Source of the DNA: an uncultured Myxococcales bacterium
Lineage (GTDB): Bacteria; Myxococcota_A; Polyangia; Palsa-1104; JAEUJZ01
Direction: 5' to 3'
NCBI GenBank assembly: GCA_937868485.1
Contig: CALMML010000006.1
Span: forward strand, 1-32,181
Length of the DNA: 32,181 bases
In this document: positions 16,090-24,216 of the stretch, piece after piece
Numbering within the stretch: position 1 is the first letter of the stretch
Layout of the letters: every line of letters starts with the position of its first letter
Notes under the pieces: model-generated
What the model was told of the DNA's origin: nothing
The model's input: only the letters and a program-made list of their open reading frames with translations
Database searches by the model: none
Translations under genes and position numbers: made by a program

Positions 16090-19000
16090 ATGACCTCGTC
16101 CGCTCCTCCTCTTGACGTTGCCGAGACGCTTGCAGGCAAGCGTGTTCTGTTTATTGGCGGTACCGGCTTCGTCGGCAAAGTGACGATGTCGATGCTGCTG
16201 TGTAAGTATCCGCAGCTCGGCAAGCTGTATGCGCTGGTGCGTCCCGGCTCGGGCTACACCGCCGAGACGCGGTTTTTCCAAAAGATTGCCAAGTCGCGTC
16301 CGTTCGATCCGGTGTGGCAGACCTTTGGCGGGGCCACCGAGCAGCATCTGCGCGAAAAGGTGGTGCCACTCGCCGGAGACGTATCGCGTGTGAACGTCGG
16401 TCTGTCGGATGCGGACCTGGCGCTTTTGACCAAAGACGGGCCGCTTGATGCGATCTTGAACTCGGCGGGACTGGTGTCGTTTAACCCGTCGCTGGAATCG
16501 GCGCTGCGGATCAACGTCCACGGTGTGCGCTACGTGATGGATCTGGCGCGTGCGACGGGGGCCAAAGTGGTTCACGTCTCGACCTGTTTCGTAGCGGGAC
16601 GACGCGAAGGCGAGGTCTGGGAAGACGAGCAGCTCATCGGGTACTTTCCGCGTCGACCAGGGCACTCGCGGTCGGACTCGGCGGGATCGGCGCTGCGCAA
16701 GGGCGACTTCGACCCGGAAGCCGAGATTGCCGACTGTGAGCGCCTGATTGAACAGACGCGAGCGCGGGCCGACGATCGGGCGCACCTGTCGATGTTCCGT
16801 GACCAAGGCGCGGATCGACTGCGTCAAGAAGGCCGCGATCCCGACGATGAGCGGCACCTCAAAGCGGCGCTTCAGCGTGAAAAGAAGACCTGGACGGCAG
16901 AGCGTCTGACCGAGCTGGGCATGGAGCGCGCGCAGCACTGGGGCTTTACCAACACCTACACGTACACCAAGAGCATCGGCGATCAGCTGTGTGCGCTGGC
17001 GGCGCTGCCCGAGTCCGAGCGCAAAGACGGCAAAAAGCCGGTGCGTGTCTCGATTGTTCGTCCCGCGATCGTCGAGTCGGCGGTGAGCTATCCGTTCCCC
17101 GGCTGGAACGAAGGCTTTAACACCACCGCGCCGCTCATCTTTATGGTCTTAAAAGGCCACATTCAGGTTCCGGCGTCGCTCGGTACGATCCTGGATCTGA
17201 TCCCAGTTGATATGGTTGCGTCGGGAACGATTGCGGCGCTGGCTGCGACGATTGCCGAGAGAAACGAGCTGATTTATCACCTGGGCTCGAGCGACAGTAG
17301 CCCGCTGCGGATGCCGCGCGCCGTCGAGCTAACGGGTCTGTACAAGCGTCGTCACTTCCGCGCCAAGCTCGACGCGGGCGTGGGTGATCCGGTGATGAAT
17401 CGGGTGCGCTCGCGAATGGAGTCGGTTCCCGTCAGCAAGGCGCGCTATCAGTATCTGAGCGTGCCGCTTCTGCGCGGGGTGGCGGAAGCTGCGTCGGGAC
17501 TGATTGGCGATGCGCTCGACAAGATGTGGGGCATGCCGCGTCTGACGGCGCTCGGTGAGCGGGCGCGCGAAAAGCTGGATGCGACGGCGCAGCTTGCCAA
17601 GCAAGGCGAGTCGATCTTCGACCTGTTTTTGCCGTTTGTGCACGACAACGCGCCGATCTTCCGCACCGACAACACGCGACGGCTGTACGAAAGCCTGACG
17701 CCGCACGATCAGACGATCCTGCGCTGGGTGCCTGAGACCATCAACTGGCGCGAGTACATGCTGGATGTCCACATTCCGGGTCTGGAAAAGTGGATCTTCC
17801 CGTCGCTCGATGAAGAGTTCCAAGCGCGTGCCAAGGCGGTCTACACCTATCGCGACCTGCTGGAAATGCTGGAGTCGGCGGCGAAAGCGTATCGAGGCCG
17901 AACCGCGATGCGGATGCTGCCTCCGCTCGATGCCGACGGAGAGCCGGTGGGCTACGGTCAGCGCTACACCTATCGCGACTTGAGCGAGCGCTCGGCGCGG
18001 GTGTCGCTGACGCTGCGACGGCTGGGGCTGCCGGTCTCGGGCAAGGTGCTGCTGATGTCCGAAAACCGTCCCGAGTGGGCGATTTCGTACTTTGGCATCT
18101 TGAAGTCAGCCGCCGTGGTGGTTCCCGTCGACAAAGAAGCGACGCTCGACGAAGTGCTGAACATCTGTCGCTGGGCCGATGTCTACGCGGCGATTGTGTC
18201 GGACAAGGTGGCGGCGCGGATTGACATCCGAGGCGCGCTGGCGCAGTCGATGCCGCAGGTCAAGGTGCTGCGCTTCGACGAAGTGCTCGGTGGAGAGACG
18301 GAGCACGCGCTTGTCCCGGCGAGCAGCCTGCCTGCCATTACGCTGTCGGGTCGCGCCGAGGAGATGGCGTCGCTCATCTTTACGTCGGGTACGACGGGTC
18401 GTCCGAAGGGCGTCATGCTGTCGCATCGCAACTTCACGTCGCTGCTGTCGAAGATGGGTGGCGTGTTCGATGTCGATAAGCACGACGGACTTCTGTCGGT
18501 GCTGCCGCTGCATCACACCTTCGAGTTTTCCGCCGGTCTGCTGATGCCGATGTCACGCGGCGCGCAGATTGCGTACCTGCCGGAAGTGAACGCGGACGCG
18601 CTTCAGAATGCGTTTGCGTCGACGCACATCACGGGAATGGTCGGTGTTCCGGCGCTGTATCAGCTCTTGTATCGGCGGATTACCAAGCAGATCTCGGATC
18701 GACTGCCGTCGCGAGCGGTGCCGTGGATTCTGCGACTGCTCGAGCGACTGTATGACCTGACGCGATCGATTCGTGAGCGGTCGCGCAAGTCGCTGGGCTT
18801 TGAGCTGAACCTGCCACGCGCGCTGTTTTTCCCGGTTCACAGTCGGTTTGGCGGCAAGCTGCGGCTGCTCATCAGCGGTGGTTCGGCGCTGCCCGTCGAG
18901 ACGATGAAAGAGTTCCGAGGCCTGGGCTTCAACCTGTACGAAGGCTACGGCATGACGGAAAGCTCGCCGGTTCTGACGGTGACGCGACCGGGAACGCAGC

Positions 19001-20646
19001 TTCTGCTGGGCAGCGTCGGCGAAGCACTGCCCGGCGTCGATGTGAAGATCCACGAACCGGATGCGAGCGGCGTCGGAGAAGTCATCGCTTCGGGTCCGAA
19101 CGTGATGCTCGGGTATTACAACGATCCAGAGCTGACCGCCGAGACGATCAAAAACGGCTATCTGCACACGGGTGACTTGGGCCGCACCGACGGAAAGGGC
19201 CACCTGTATATCGTCGGACGCAAGAAGGACGTGATCATTGGTCTCAACGGTGAAAACGTCTATCCCGACGAGCTGGAAGAGCGCTATCGCGAGTCGCCGT
19301 TTATCAAAGAGCTGTGCGTCGTCGGTCTTCCCGAGGCCGAGCTAAAAGACAATCCGTCGCCGGATGACAAGGGCGAAGCGGTGGCGTGCTTGGTGGTTCC
19401 GGCCTATGACGCGCCTCAGTCGGAAGGTCTGTCGCGAGAAGACGTGCGCGAAAAGGTGCGCGAGCACATGCGTCAGGTGTCGGGCAAGCTGTCGGTGGCC
19501 AAGCGGGTGAAGATCCTGCATCTCACCGACCTGGAGCTGCCCAAGACCGCGACGCGCAAGGTCAAGCGCAAGCTGGTGGTCGAAGAGCTGCGTCGGCTGG
19601 AACGAACGCGCCGACAAGCGCAAGCCGAGGTGCAGAGCGGCGGAACGCAGTCGGCGGGGGACTGGCTGCTGAACCTGTTGGCGGATGTGACGGGCAAGCC
19701 GCGATCGTCGGTGCGTCCAGAGTCGACGATGCAAGAGCTGGGGCTCGATTCGCTGTCGTTTGCGGAGCTGGGCGTTGCGCTGGAAGCAGCGGGCGTGCAG
19801 GTGCCGGAAAACGCCGACATCACCGGCATCGTCAGCGTGCCCGAGCTGCAAAAGACGATTGCGCAGTGGGGACGACGCAAGCCGCAAAAAGACGAAAAGA
19901 AGGATCAGCCGAAGAAAAAGAAGAAGAAAGCCGACAGCGAGAGCACCGACGATCGCTTGGTGCTTCCCGACTGGCTGGTGCGGGCGGGAAATCACGGGCT
20001 CAACGTCGGTCAGCGGGCGCTGTACGAGCGAGTGCTCAAGACGCGCGTCACGGGCAAAGCGTATCTGCCTGCGTCGCGGCAGTTTATCGTCGCGGCGAAC
20101 CACTCCAGTCACTTGGACATGGGCCTTGTCAAGCATGCGCTCGGCGACTGGGGCGATCGACTGGTGGCGCTGGCGGCGAAGGACTACTTCTTCGACGATC
20201 CGCTCAAGCGGGTGTACTTCGAAAACTTCACGAACCTGATTCCGATGGATCGGACGGGATCGCTGCGAGAGTCTCTGCGGCTGGCGGCGCGTGTCATCGA
20301 AGACGGCTACGTGCTGCTGATCTTCCCCGAAGGTACGCGCAGTGAAACGGGGCTGATGCAGCCGTTCAAAGCGTCGATTGGCTATCTGGCGCTGCATCAC
20401 AAGATCGACGTGCTGCCGATGTATCTGGAAGGGACGCACGACGCGATGCCGAAGGGAAATGTGCTGCCCAAGCAAGGCACGTCGGTGTCGGCGCACATCG
20501 GTCCGGTGCTGACGTTCGAGAGCCTTCAGCAAGCGGTCGCGAAGGTGCCGCGTACCGAACAGAATCGCGAAGCGGCGCGGCTCGTTGAAGTGGCGGTGCG
20601 CAAGCTGGCCCCGGAAGGTCCAAACCGCAAGATGCCGACGGAATAG
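16090..20646 (+). CDS. Four-domain lipid synthase: acyl reductase / acyl-CoA synthetase / ACP / PlsC acyltransferase
   Basis: 1518 residues. Domain 1 (about 15-410) is a fatty-acyl-CoA-reductase/thioester-reductase-like SDR with GGTGFVG (23-29) and active site Tyr290-x3-Lys294. It contains a charged helical insertion at about 190-280. Domain 2 (about 585-1170) is an AMP-forming acyl-CoA/ACP synthetase with FTSGTTGRPKG (764-774), GYGMTESSP (952-960), HTGDLG (1026-1031) and probable catalytic Lys1157. Domain 3 (about 1187-1262) is a carrier domain with LGLDSLSF, phosphopantetheine on Ser1221. A Lys-rich linker (1264-1280) leads to domain 4, a PlsC acyltransferase (about 1295-1500) with NHSSHLD (1337-1343, HX4D) and FPEGTRS (1412-1418). 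Expected work: activate a fatty acid, hold it on the carrier, reduce it to aldehyde or alcohol, and/or transfer it to a glycerol-type acceptor. It recalls the multifunctional ElbD of myxobacterial ether-lipid synthesis (from memory). All catalytic motifs look intact. Confidence 0.93.
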   Translation: MTSSAPPLDVAETLAGKRVLFIGGTGFVGKVTMSMLLCKYPQLGKLYALVRPGSGYTAETRFFQKIAKSRPFDPVWQTFGGATEQHLREKVVPLAGDVSRVNVGLSDADLALLTKDGPLDAILNSAGLVSFNPSLESALRINVHGVRYVMDLARATGAKVVHVSTCFVAGRREGEVWEDEQLIGYFPRRPGHSRSDSAGSALRKGDFDPEAEIADCERLIEQTRARADDRAHLSMFRDQGADRLRQEGRDPDDERHLKAALQREKKTWTAERLTELGMERAQHWGFTNTYTYTKSIGDQLCALAALPESERKDGKKPVRVSIVRPAIVESAVSYPFPGWNEGFNTTAPLIFMVLKGHIQVPASLGTILDLIPVDMVASGTIAALAATIAERNELIYHLGSSDSSPLRMPRAVELTGLYKRRHFRAKLDAGVGDPVMNRVRSRMESVPVSKARYQYLSVPLLRGVAEAASGLIGDALDKMWGMPRLTALGERAREKLDATAQLAKQGESIFDLFLPFVHDNAPIFRTDNTRRLYESLTPHDQTILRWVPETINWREYMLDVHIPGLEKWIFPSLDEEFQARAKAVYTYRDLLEMLESAAKAYRGRTAMRMLPPLDADGEPVGYGQRYTYRDLSERSARVSLTLRRLGLPVSGKVLLMSENRPEWAISYFGILKSAAVVVPVDKEATLDEVLNICRWADVYAAIVSDKVAARIDIRGALAQSMPQVKVLRFDEVLGGETEHALVPASSLPAITLSGRAEEMASLIFTSGTTGRPKGVMLSHRNFTSLLSKMGGVFDVDKHDGLLSVLPLHHTFEFSAGLLMPMSRGAQIAYLPEVNADALQNAFASTHITGMVGVPALYQLLYRRITKQISDRLPSRAVPWILRLLERLYDLTRSIRERSRKSLGFELNLPRALFFPVHSRFGGKLRLLISGGSALPVETMKEFRGLGFNLYEGYGMTESSPVLTVTRPGTQLLLGSVGEALPGVDVKIHEPDASGVGEVIASGPNVMLGYYNDPELTAETIKNGYLHTGDLGRTDGKGHLYIVGRKKDVIIGLNGENVYPDELEERYRESPFIKELCVVGLPEAELKDNPSPDDKGEAVACLVVPAYDAPQSEGLSREDVREKVREHMRQVSGKLSVAKRVKILHLTDLELPKTATRKVKRKLVVEELRRLERTRRQAQAEVQSGGTQSAGDWLLNLLADVTGKPRSSVRPESTMQELGLDSLSFAELGVALEAAGVQVPENADITGIVSVPELQKTIAQWGRRKPQKDEKKDQPKKKKKKADSESTDDRLVLPDWLVRAGNHGLNVGQRALYERVLKTRVTGKAYLPASRQFIVAANHSSHLDMGLVKHALGDWGDRLVALAAKDYFFDDPLKRVYFENFTNLIPMDRTGSLRESLRLAARVIEDGYVLLIFPEGTRSETGLMQPFKASIGYLALHHKIDVLPMYLEGTHDAMPKGNVLPKQGTSVSAHIGPVLTFESLQQAVAKVPRTEQNREAARLVEVAVRKLAPEGPNRKMPTE

Positions 20647-20667
20647 CGTCGGCGCAGTCGGGCATAC

Positions 20668-20711
20668 ACGGAGCCGCACACGGACGAGTCGCTTGGGTCC
20701 GTGCGCTCCGT
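20668..20711. terminator. Interrupted hairpin between convergent genes, possible bidirectional terminator
   Basis: Outer arms ACGGAGC (20668-20674) and GCTCCGT (20705-20711) and inner arms CACGGAC (20679-20685) and GTCCGTG (20697-20703) pair perfectly, with a few unpaired bases between. The hairpin fills most of the 72-nt gap between the lipid synthase and the pseudokinase gene, which converge here. No T-run follows on either strand, so termination is inferred from position. Confidence 0.45.
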
Positions 20712-20718
20712 CGCTGCG

Positions 20719-22908
20719 TTAGAACTTCACCTTCAGCTTCGCGCCCTTCTTTTTCACCTTGATGGACTTTTCGCGCAGCTCGTCGGACGTCGGGCTGAGG
20801 AATCCCAAGGTGTACTTGCCGGGCTGGAGCATCAGCTCTTCCGTCGGACAAGTCAGGCCGCTGTCGTTTCCATCGACGAGGATGCGCAGCGTGCCTTCGG
20901 TCTTGCACTTGACCTTGACCGCCGCACTTCCGCTGACATCGTCGGGGAGCGCGGCTTTGACCAGCTTGGCGGAGATGTTCTGACCGCCGCTCGCTTCTTG
21001 CCGCAGGAACTTGTACGCGTCGGCGACCAGCACCAGCTTGTGCGTACCGGGCTTGACCTTGAGCTTGAGCGGCGACTTGCCTTTGGCTTCTCCGTCGAGA
21101 TAGACCGAAGCCACAGGCGTGCTGTCGACTTGGATCTCATCGCTCGGGGTCTTGGCGACGACGGGCTCGGTGCTGGTTGCCATCGCGTCGCTGGTTCCAC
21201 CGTCGCTGACGCTGACTGATCCGCTGGATCCTTTGCCAATGATCGCAAACATCGCGACGCTGGCGACGAGCGCTGCACCCAGACCAATTGCGATCAGCGC
21301 TGGCGTGCCGAGCTTCTTCGGTTCCTCGACGGGCGGAGTCGATGACTCGACGGGACTGGCGGCCTGACTGACCGATGCGGCGGGCGCTCCGGCGGCAGCC
21401 AAGTCTTGCTCGGACACCGGCGGAAGGTCTGGCTGCGAGTAGTTTCCCGTCGAGTCGAGCGCGGGATTTTCTTCGAGAACCTCTGCTGCATCGATCGTCG
21501 AGGGATCGGCTGCCTGCGCTGCTGCTGCGTCGGCTTTGAGCTGAGCCGCTGCCGCATCGAGCTTGAACTGATCGGTGGGCTCGTCGCCAACAGCCTTGGA
21601 TGGCTCTGCCGTTCGTCGCGGACTGGCCTTGCCCATTGGCTTCATCGCCGGGTTGGTCTCGGTGACAGAGATCTCGTCGGCTTCCGGGAGCGCGGGCGTG
21701 GACTGTCGTCGCTGCTTGGCGGCGGCAAAAATTCGATTGGAGGTGTCGTTGCTGCTGGCGACTTCCGCTGCGGCGGTATCGACATCGGCAGTGGGCGTGA
21801 CGGCAGACGAGGGTGAGCCCGCCATGCCCGATCCAAACGCCGCACGCGGATTGATCGATACCGGGCTCCCGACGGGCTTGGCATCGGTCAGCGACTGCGC
21901 CGGATCTTTTGCCGCGTCTTTGGCCGGTTCTTTGCTTGGCTTGGCTGCATCGCCCGGTTTTCCGACGGCAATTCGCATGCTCGGCGGTGGCGGAAGCGGC
22001 TCGGCGCTGGATCTGTCGCTCGTCGTCACTGGCTGCGGAACGGTGTCGCCCGCCAATTCATAGAGCTGTCCAAAGCGCTGAAGCTGTGCCTTTGCTGCGT
22101 CGGTGACGCGGATCGCATCGAGTCGCGAGATCAGCTCCACGATGTTGGACAGCCGCTGTCCCGCCGTCTTGTCCGTCGCTTTCTGACACAGCGCATCCAG
22201 CGCTTGCAGGGCCGCTTTCGACTCTGCCGTCAGCTTGTCCGTCGGACCCAGCCGAACCAGCTCGCGCAGCAGCGTCCCGAGCGCAAACACCTCGCTGCGT
22301 GGACCCGGCACGCCACTTTGCACAAGCTCTGGTGCCAAGAAGCCCGCGAGCGGCTTCAGATCACCTTCCAGCTTCCAACCGCCCTGCGGCAGCACCGACC
22401 AAAGGCCCAGCTCCGCGACGAGCGCTTCACCGCTTTGATCGATCCACACGCACGACGGACAGAGCAGTCCGTGCATCACGCCGCGCTCTTGCGCCGCCGC
22501 CAGCGCCCGTCCAAGCTGCTGTCCGACGAGCGCCACAAGCTGTGGCAGCAGCGCTTTTCCTTCGTCTCCGAGCAGCTCGATTCCCGCCTTGAGCTTGCCG
22601 AGATCTGCGAAGCCCACAAACTCGTAGGCGACGAAGAAGTCAGTGCCTTGGCTGCCGAACTCTTCCAGGTGAAGCAGGTTCGCGTGCTGAATTTCAGAGA
22701 CGCTGCGCAGCGCGGCCTGAAGTCGCAAGTTTGCCGTCGGGTCCTGCGCGAGCAGCGACGCGCCGATCCGATAGACTAGATACTGACGGTCTAGTCCGGC
22801 CAGGCCAAAGCGCTTGGCTCGCCACACCTCTCCGACTGGGCTTGATCCGAGTCGCTCGACACAGGTGTAACGCCCGAGCGTGAACGTACGCGATAGCACG
22901 GCAAACAT
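20719..22908 (-). CDS. Membrane pseudokinase with PEGA-like C-terminal domains
   Basis: 729 residues. Residues about 10-265 align with the protein-kinase fold: a glycine-poor nucleotide loop LGSSPVGEVW (20-29), YEFVGFADLGKL hinge-like region, GFLAPEL (189-195) in the place of the APE motif, and helical C-lobe. Catalytic residues are missing. The ATP lysine position holds Arg47, HRDLKPxN is replaced by HGLLCPSC (146-153), and DFG is replaced by ELG (166-168). A long Ala/Pro/Asp-rich linker (about 290-530) leads to one transmembrane helix (about 534-557). The far side has a PEGA-like domain (about 592-655, VASVYLDGEAKGKSPLKLKV) and a second, degenerate copy (about 670-729). Topology suggests an inner-membrane receptor with a cytoplasmic pseudokinase and periplasmic PEGA repeats. 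Signalling by binding rather than phosphorylation is inference. Confidence 0.88.
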   Translation of the reverse strand: MFAVLSRTFTLGRYTCVERLGSSPVGEVWRAKRFGLAGLDRQYLVYRIGASLLAQDPTANLRLQAALRSVSEIQHANLLHLEEFGSQGTDFFVAYEFVGFADLGKLKAGIELLGDEGKALLPQLVALVGQQLGRALAAAQERGVMHGLLCPSCVWIDQSGEALVAELGLWSVLPQGGWKLEGDLKPLAGFLAPELVQSGVPGPRSEVFALGTLLRELVRLGPTDKLTAESKAALQALDALCQKATDKTAGQRLSNIVELISRLDAIRVTDAAKAQLQRFGQLYELAGDTVPQPVTTSDRSSAEPLPPPPSMRIAVGKPGDAAKPSKEPAKDAAKDPAQSLTDAKPVGSPVSINPRAAFGSGMAGSPSSAVTPTADVDTAAAEVASSNDTSNRIFAAAKQRRQSTPALPEADEISVTETNPAMKPMGKASPRRTAEPSKAVGDEPTDQFKLDAAAAQLKADAAAAQAADPSTIDAAEVLEENPALDSTGNYSQPDLPPVSEQDLAAAGAPAASVSQAASPVESSTPPVEEPKKLGTPALIAIGLGAALVASVAMFAIIGKGSSGSVSVSDGGTSDAMATSTEPVVAKTPSDEIQVDSTPVASVYLDGEAKGKSPLKLKVKPGTHKLVLVADAYKFLRQEASGGQNISAKLVKAALPDDVSGSAAVKVKCKTEGTLRILVDGNDSGLTCPTEELMLQPGKYTLGFLSPTSDELREKSIKVKKKGAKLKVKF

Positions 22909-23025
22909 GTTACCACGTATCGCTTAGAAAAAATCGTTTGTTAGCTTAATGTTTTTCGACGTTTGAATGAGATCGACCGAGCCTGGCCCCTGCGACCTCT
23001 GGCGAGCCGACAGCGGCTCACATCG

Positions 23026-24066
23026 TCACATCGGTGCGGTGACGACAGTCGACTTCTTGCGGCGAAGACCCATCTGCGGCAGGCGAATCCGAGGCGGCTT
23101 CGGCTGCTTGGGCTGCGTAACCTTGCCTCGGACCGGCGGCAGATACGGAATGTTTGGCAGATCGACCGGCGTTGGCTCGGCCAGATCATCGATGCCAACC
23201 TGCGACAGGTACGACGCCTGCGCGCTCTTGGAAAAGTCGCCGCTCACGAAGTACTCGTACGACAGTGTCGTCAGCTTGCCGAGTCGTCGCTCCGCCGCTG
23301 CGTAGAACTCCCGGGTGTCAAACTCGGTGTTCACAAAGTAGCGCTCGCGCAGCGCGTCGGTTCGCGTCTTTTGGCTGTGCTTGGCCACCCACGGCGTCGA
23401 CAAAAGCAGGCCAAACTGACGGAAGTTGCGCACCCACTTGCTAAACTGCACTTCCGACGGAGCCGAGCCGTACGCTTCTCGGAACGCACTGCTCATCAGA
23501 TCGAGGATCGGCTGCTCGATCTTGAGCGACAGCGACGTGCCTCGCTTGGTGATGCGGCAGCGCTCGGCAAACGCGGGCGTTCCGATCTGATCGTCGCCGA
23601 GTCGCCACAAGTGGATAAACAGCGCGTGATACTTTTCCGTCAGACGGTGATGCGTGCTTTCGTGACCGCCGTGACGCAGCACATCGCGACGCGCGCAGTA
23701 GTTCACGAGCGGATGCATCGACAGATCGATCGCACAGTGCGAAAGCAGTCCGCCGATGAGCGCCAGTCGCTCTTGTTCCGTCAGACCCGCGACGGTGCGT
23801 GCCGCGCGAATGTACGACGCCACCAAGCGATCGGGATGCACCGAGTGCAGACGATAACCCCACGGCTCATCGAGCGCTTGCGCACCGAGTCCGTAGCGAA
23901 CCGCCTCGAACACCATCGGTGCGTAGTAATAGGGCAGATCGTGAAAGATCGAACCGAGACGCGCGTAAACCGGCTCGGCGGCACACGCTCGTCGCATCGC
24001 GGGCGGAACGAGCGGATTGTGCTGAACAAGATCGCCGAAAGTTAAGTGAAGCTGCGGCGCAGGCAT
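23026..24066 (-). CDS. Zinc-dependent phospholipase C-like protein
   Basis: 346 residues from the ATG at 24066. In-frame GTG codons at 24072 and 24090 are alternatives, but the family-like start PAPQLHLTFGDLV begins here. It matches the pattern of zinc-dependent phospholipase C-family (PF00882-like) proteins, which hydrolyse phospholipid head groups using a three-zinc site. Many His/Asp candidates are arranged in order: His7, His42-Asp43, His74/His77, His110-x3-Asp114-x3-His118, and the HGGHESTHH cluster at 132-140. There is no signal peptide, which is unusual for a secreted phospholipase, so a cytosolic role or another substrate is possible. The C-terminal 60 residues are Pro/Lys/Arg-rich and probably disordered. 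A gap of about 117 nt separates it from the downstream pseudokinase gene. Confidence 0.7.
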   Translation of the reverse strand: MPAPQLHLTFGDLVQHNPLVPPAMRRACAAEPVYARLGSIFHDLPYYYAPMVFEAVRYGLGAQALDEPWGYRLHSVHPDRLVASYIRAARTVAGLTEQERLALIGGLLSHCAIDLSMHPLVNYCARRDVLRHGGHESTHHRLTEKYHALFIHLWRLGDDQIGTPAFAERCRITKRGTSLSLKIEQPILDLMSSAFREAYGSAPSEVQFSKWVRNFRQFGLLLSTPWVAKHSQKTRTDALRERYFVNTEFDTREFYAAAERRLGKLTTLSYEYFVSGDFSKSAQASYLSQVGIDDLAEPTPVDLPNIPYLPPVRGKVTQPKQPKPPRIRLPQMGLRRKKSTVVTAPM

Positions 24067-24216
24067 GCGCACGATTCTATCAGCACACACTCACTTCAGC
24101 GTGGCGATCTCCGTCGCGTATTGACGATGATGACCCGACCAGTTGGGCAAGCGTGCGCAAGCACTGGGACATTTCCGAGTGAGCCAATGCTGACGTAACG
24201 GCAGCCCACACGGTCA

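Noticed and set aside
19342-20679. Minus-strand open frame opposite the carrier and PlsC domains
   Set aside because: Antisense image of a gene with intact catalytic motifs.
22963-24045. Plus-strand open frame opposite the phospholipase C-like gene
   Set aside because: Arg-rich antisense translation without recognisable domains; the minus-strand frame carries the ordered His/Asp motifs.
24150-24175. Small hairpin GTGC-GCAA-GCAC after the diguanylate cyclase gene
   Set aside because: Only 4 bp of stem and no T-run; too weak to call a terminator.
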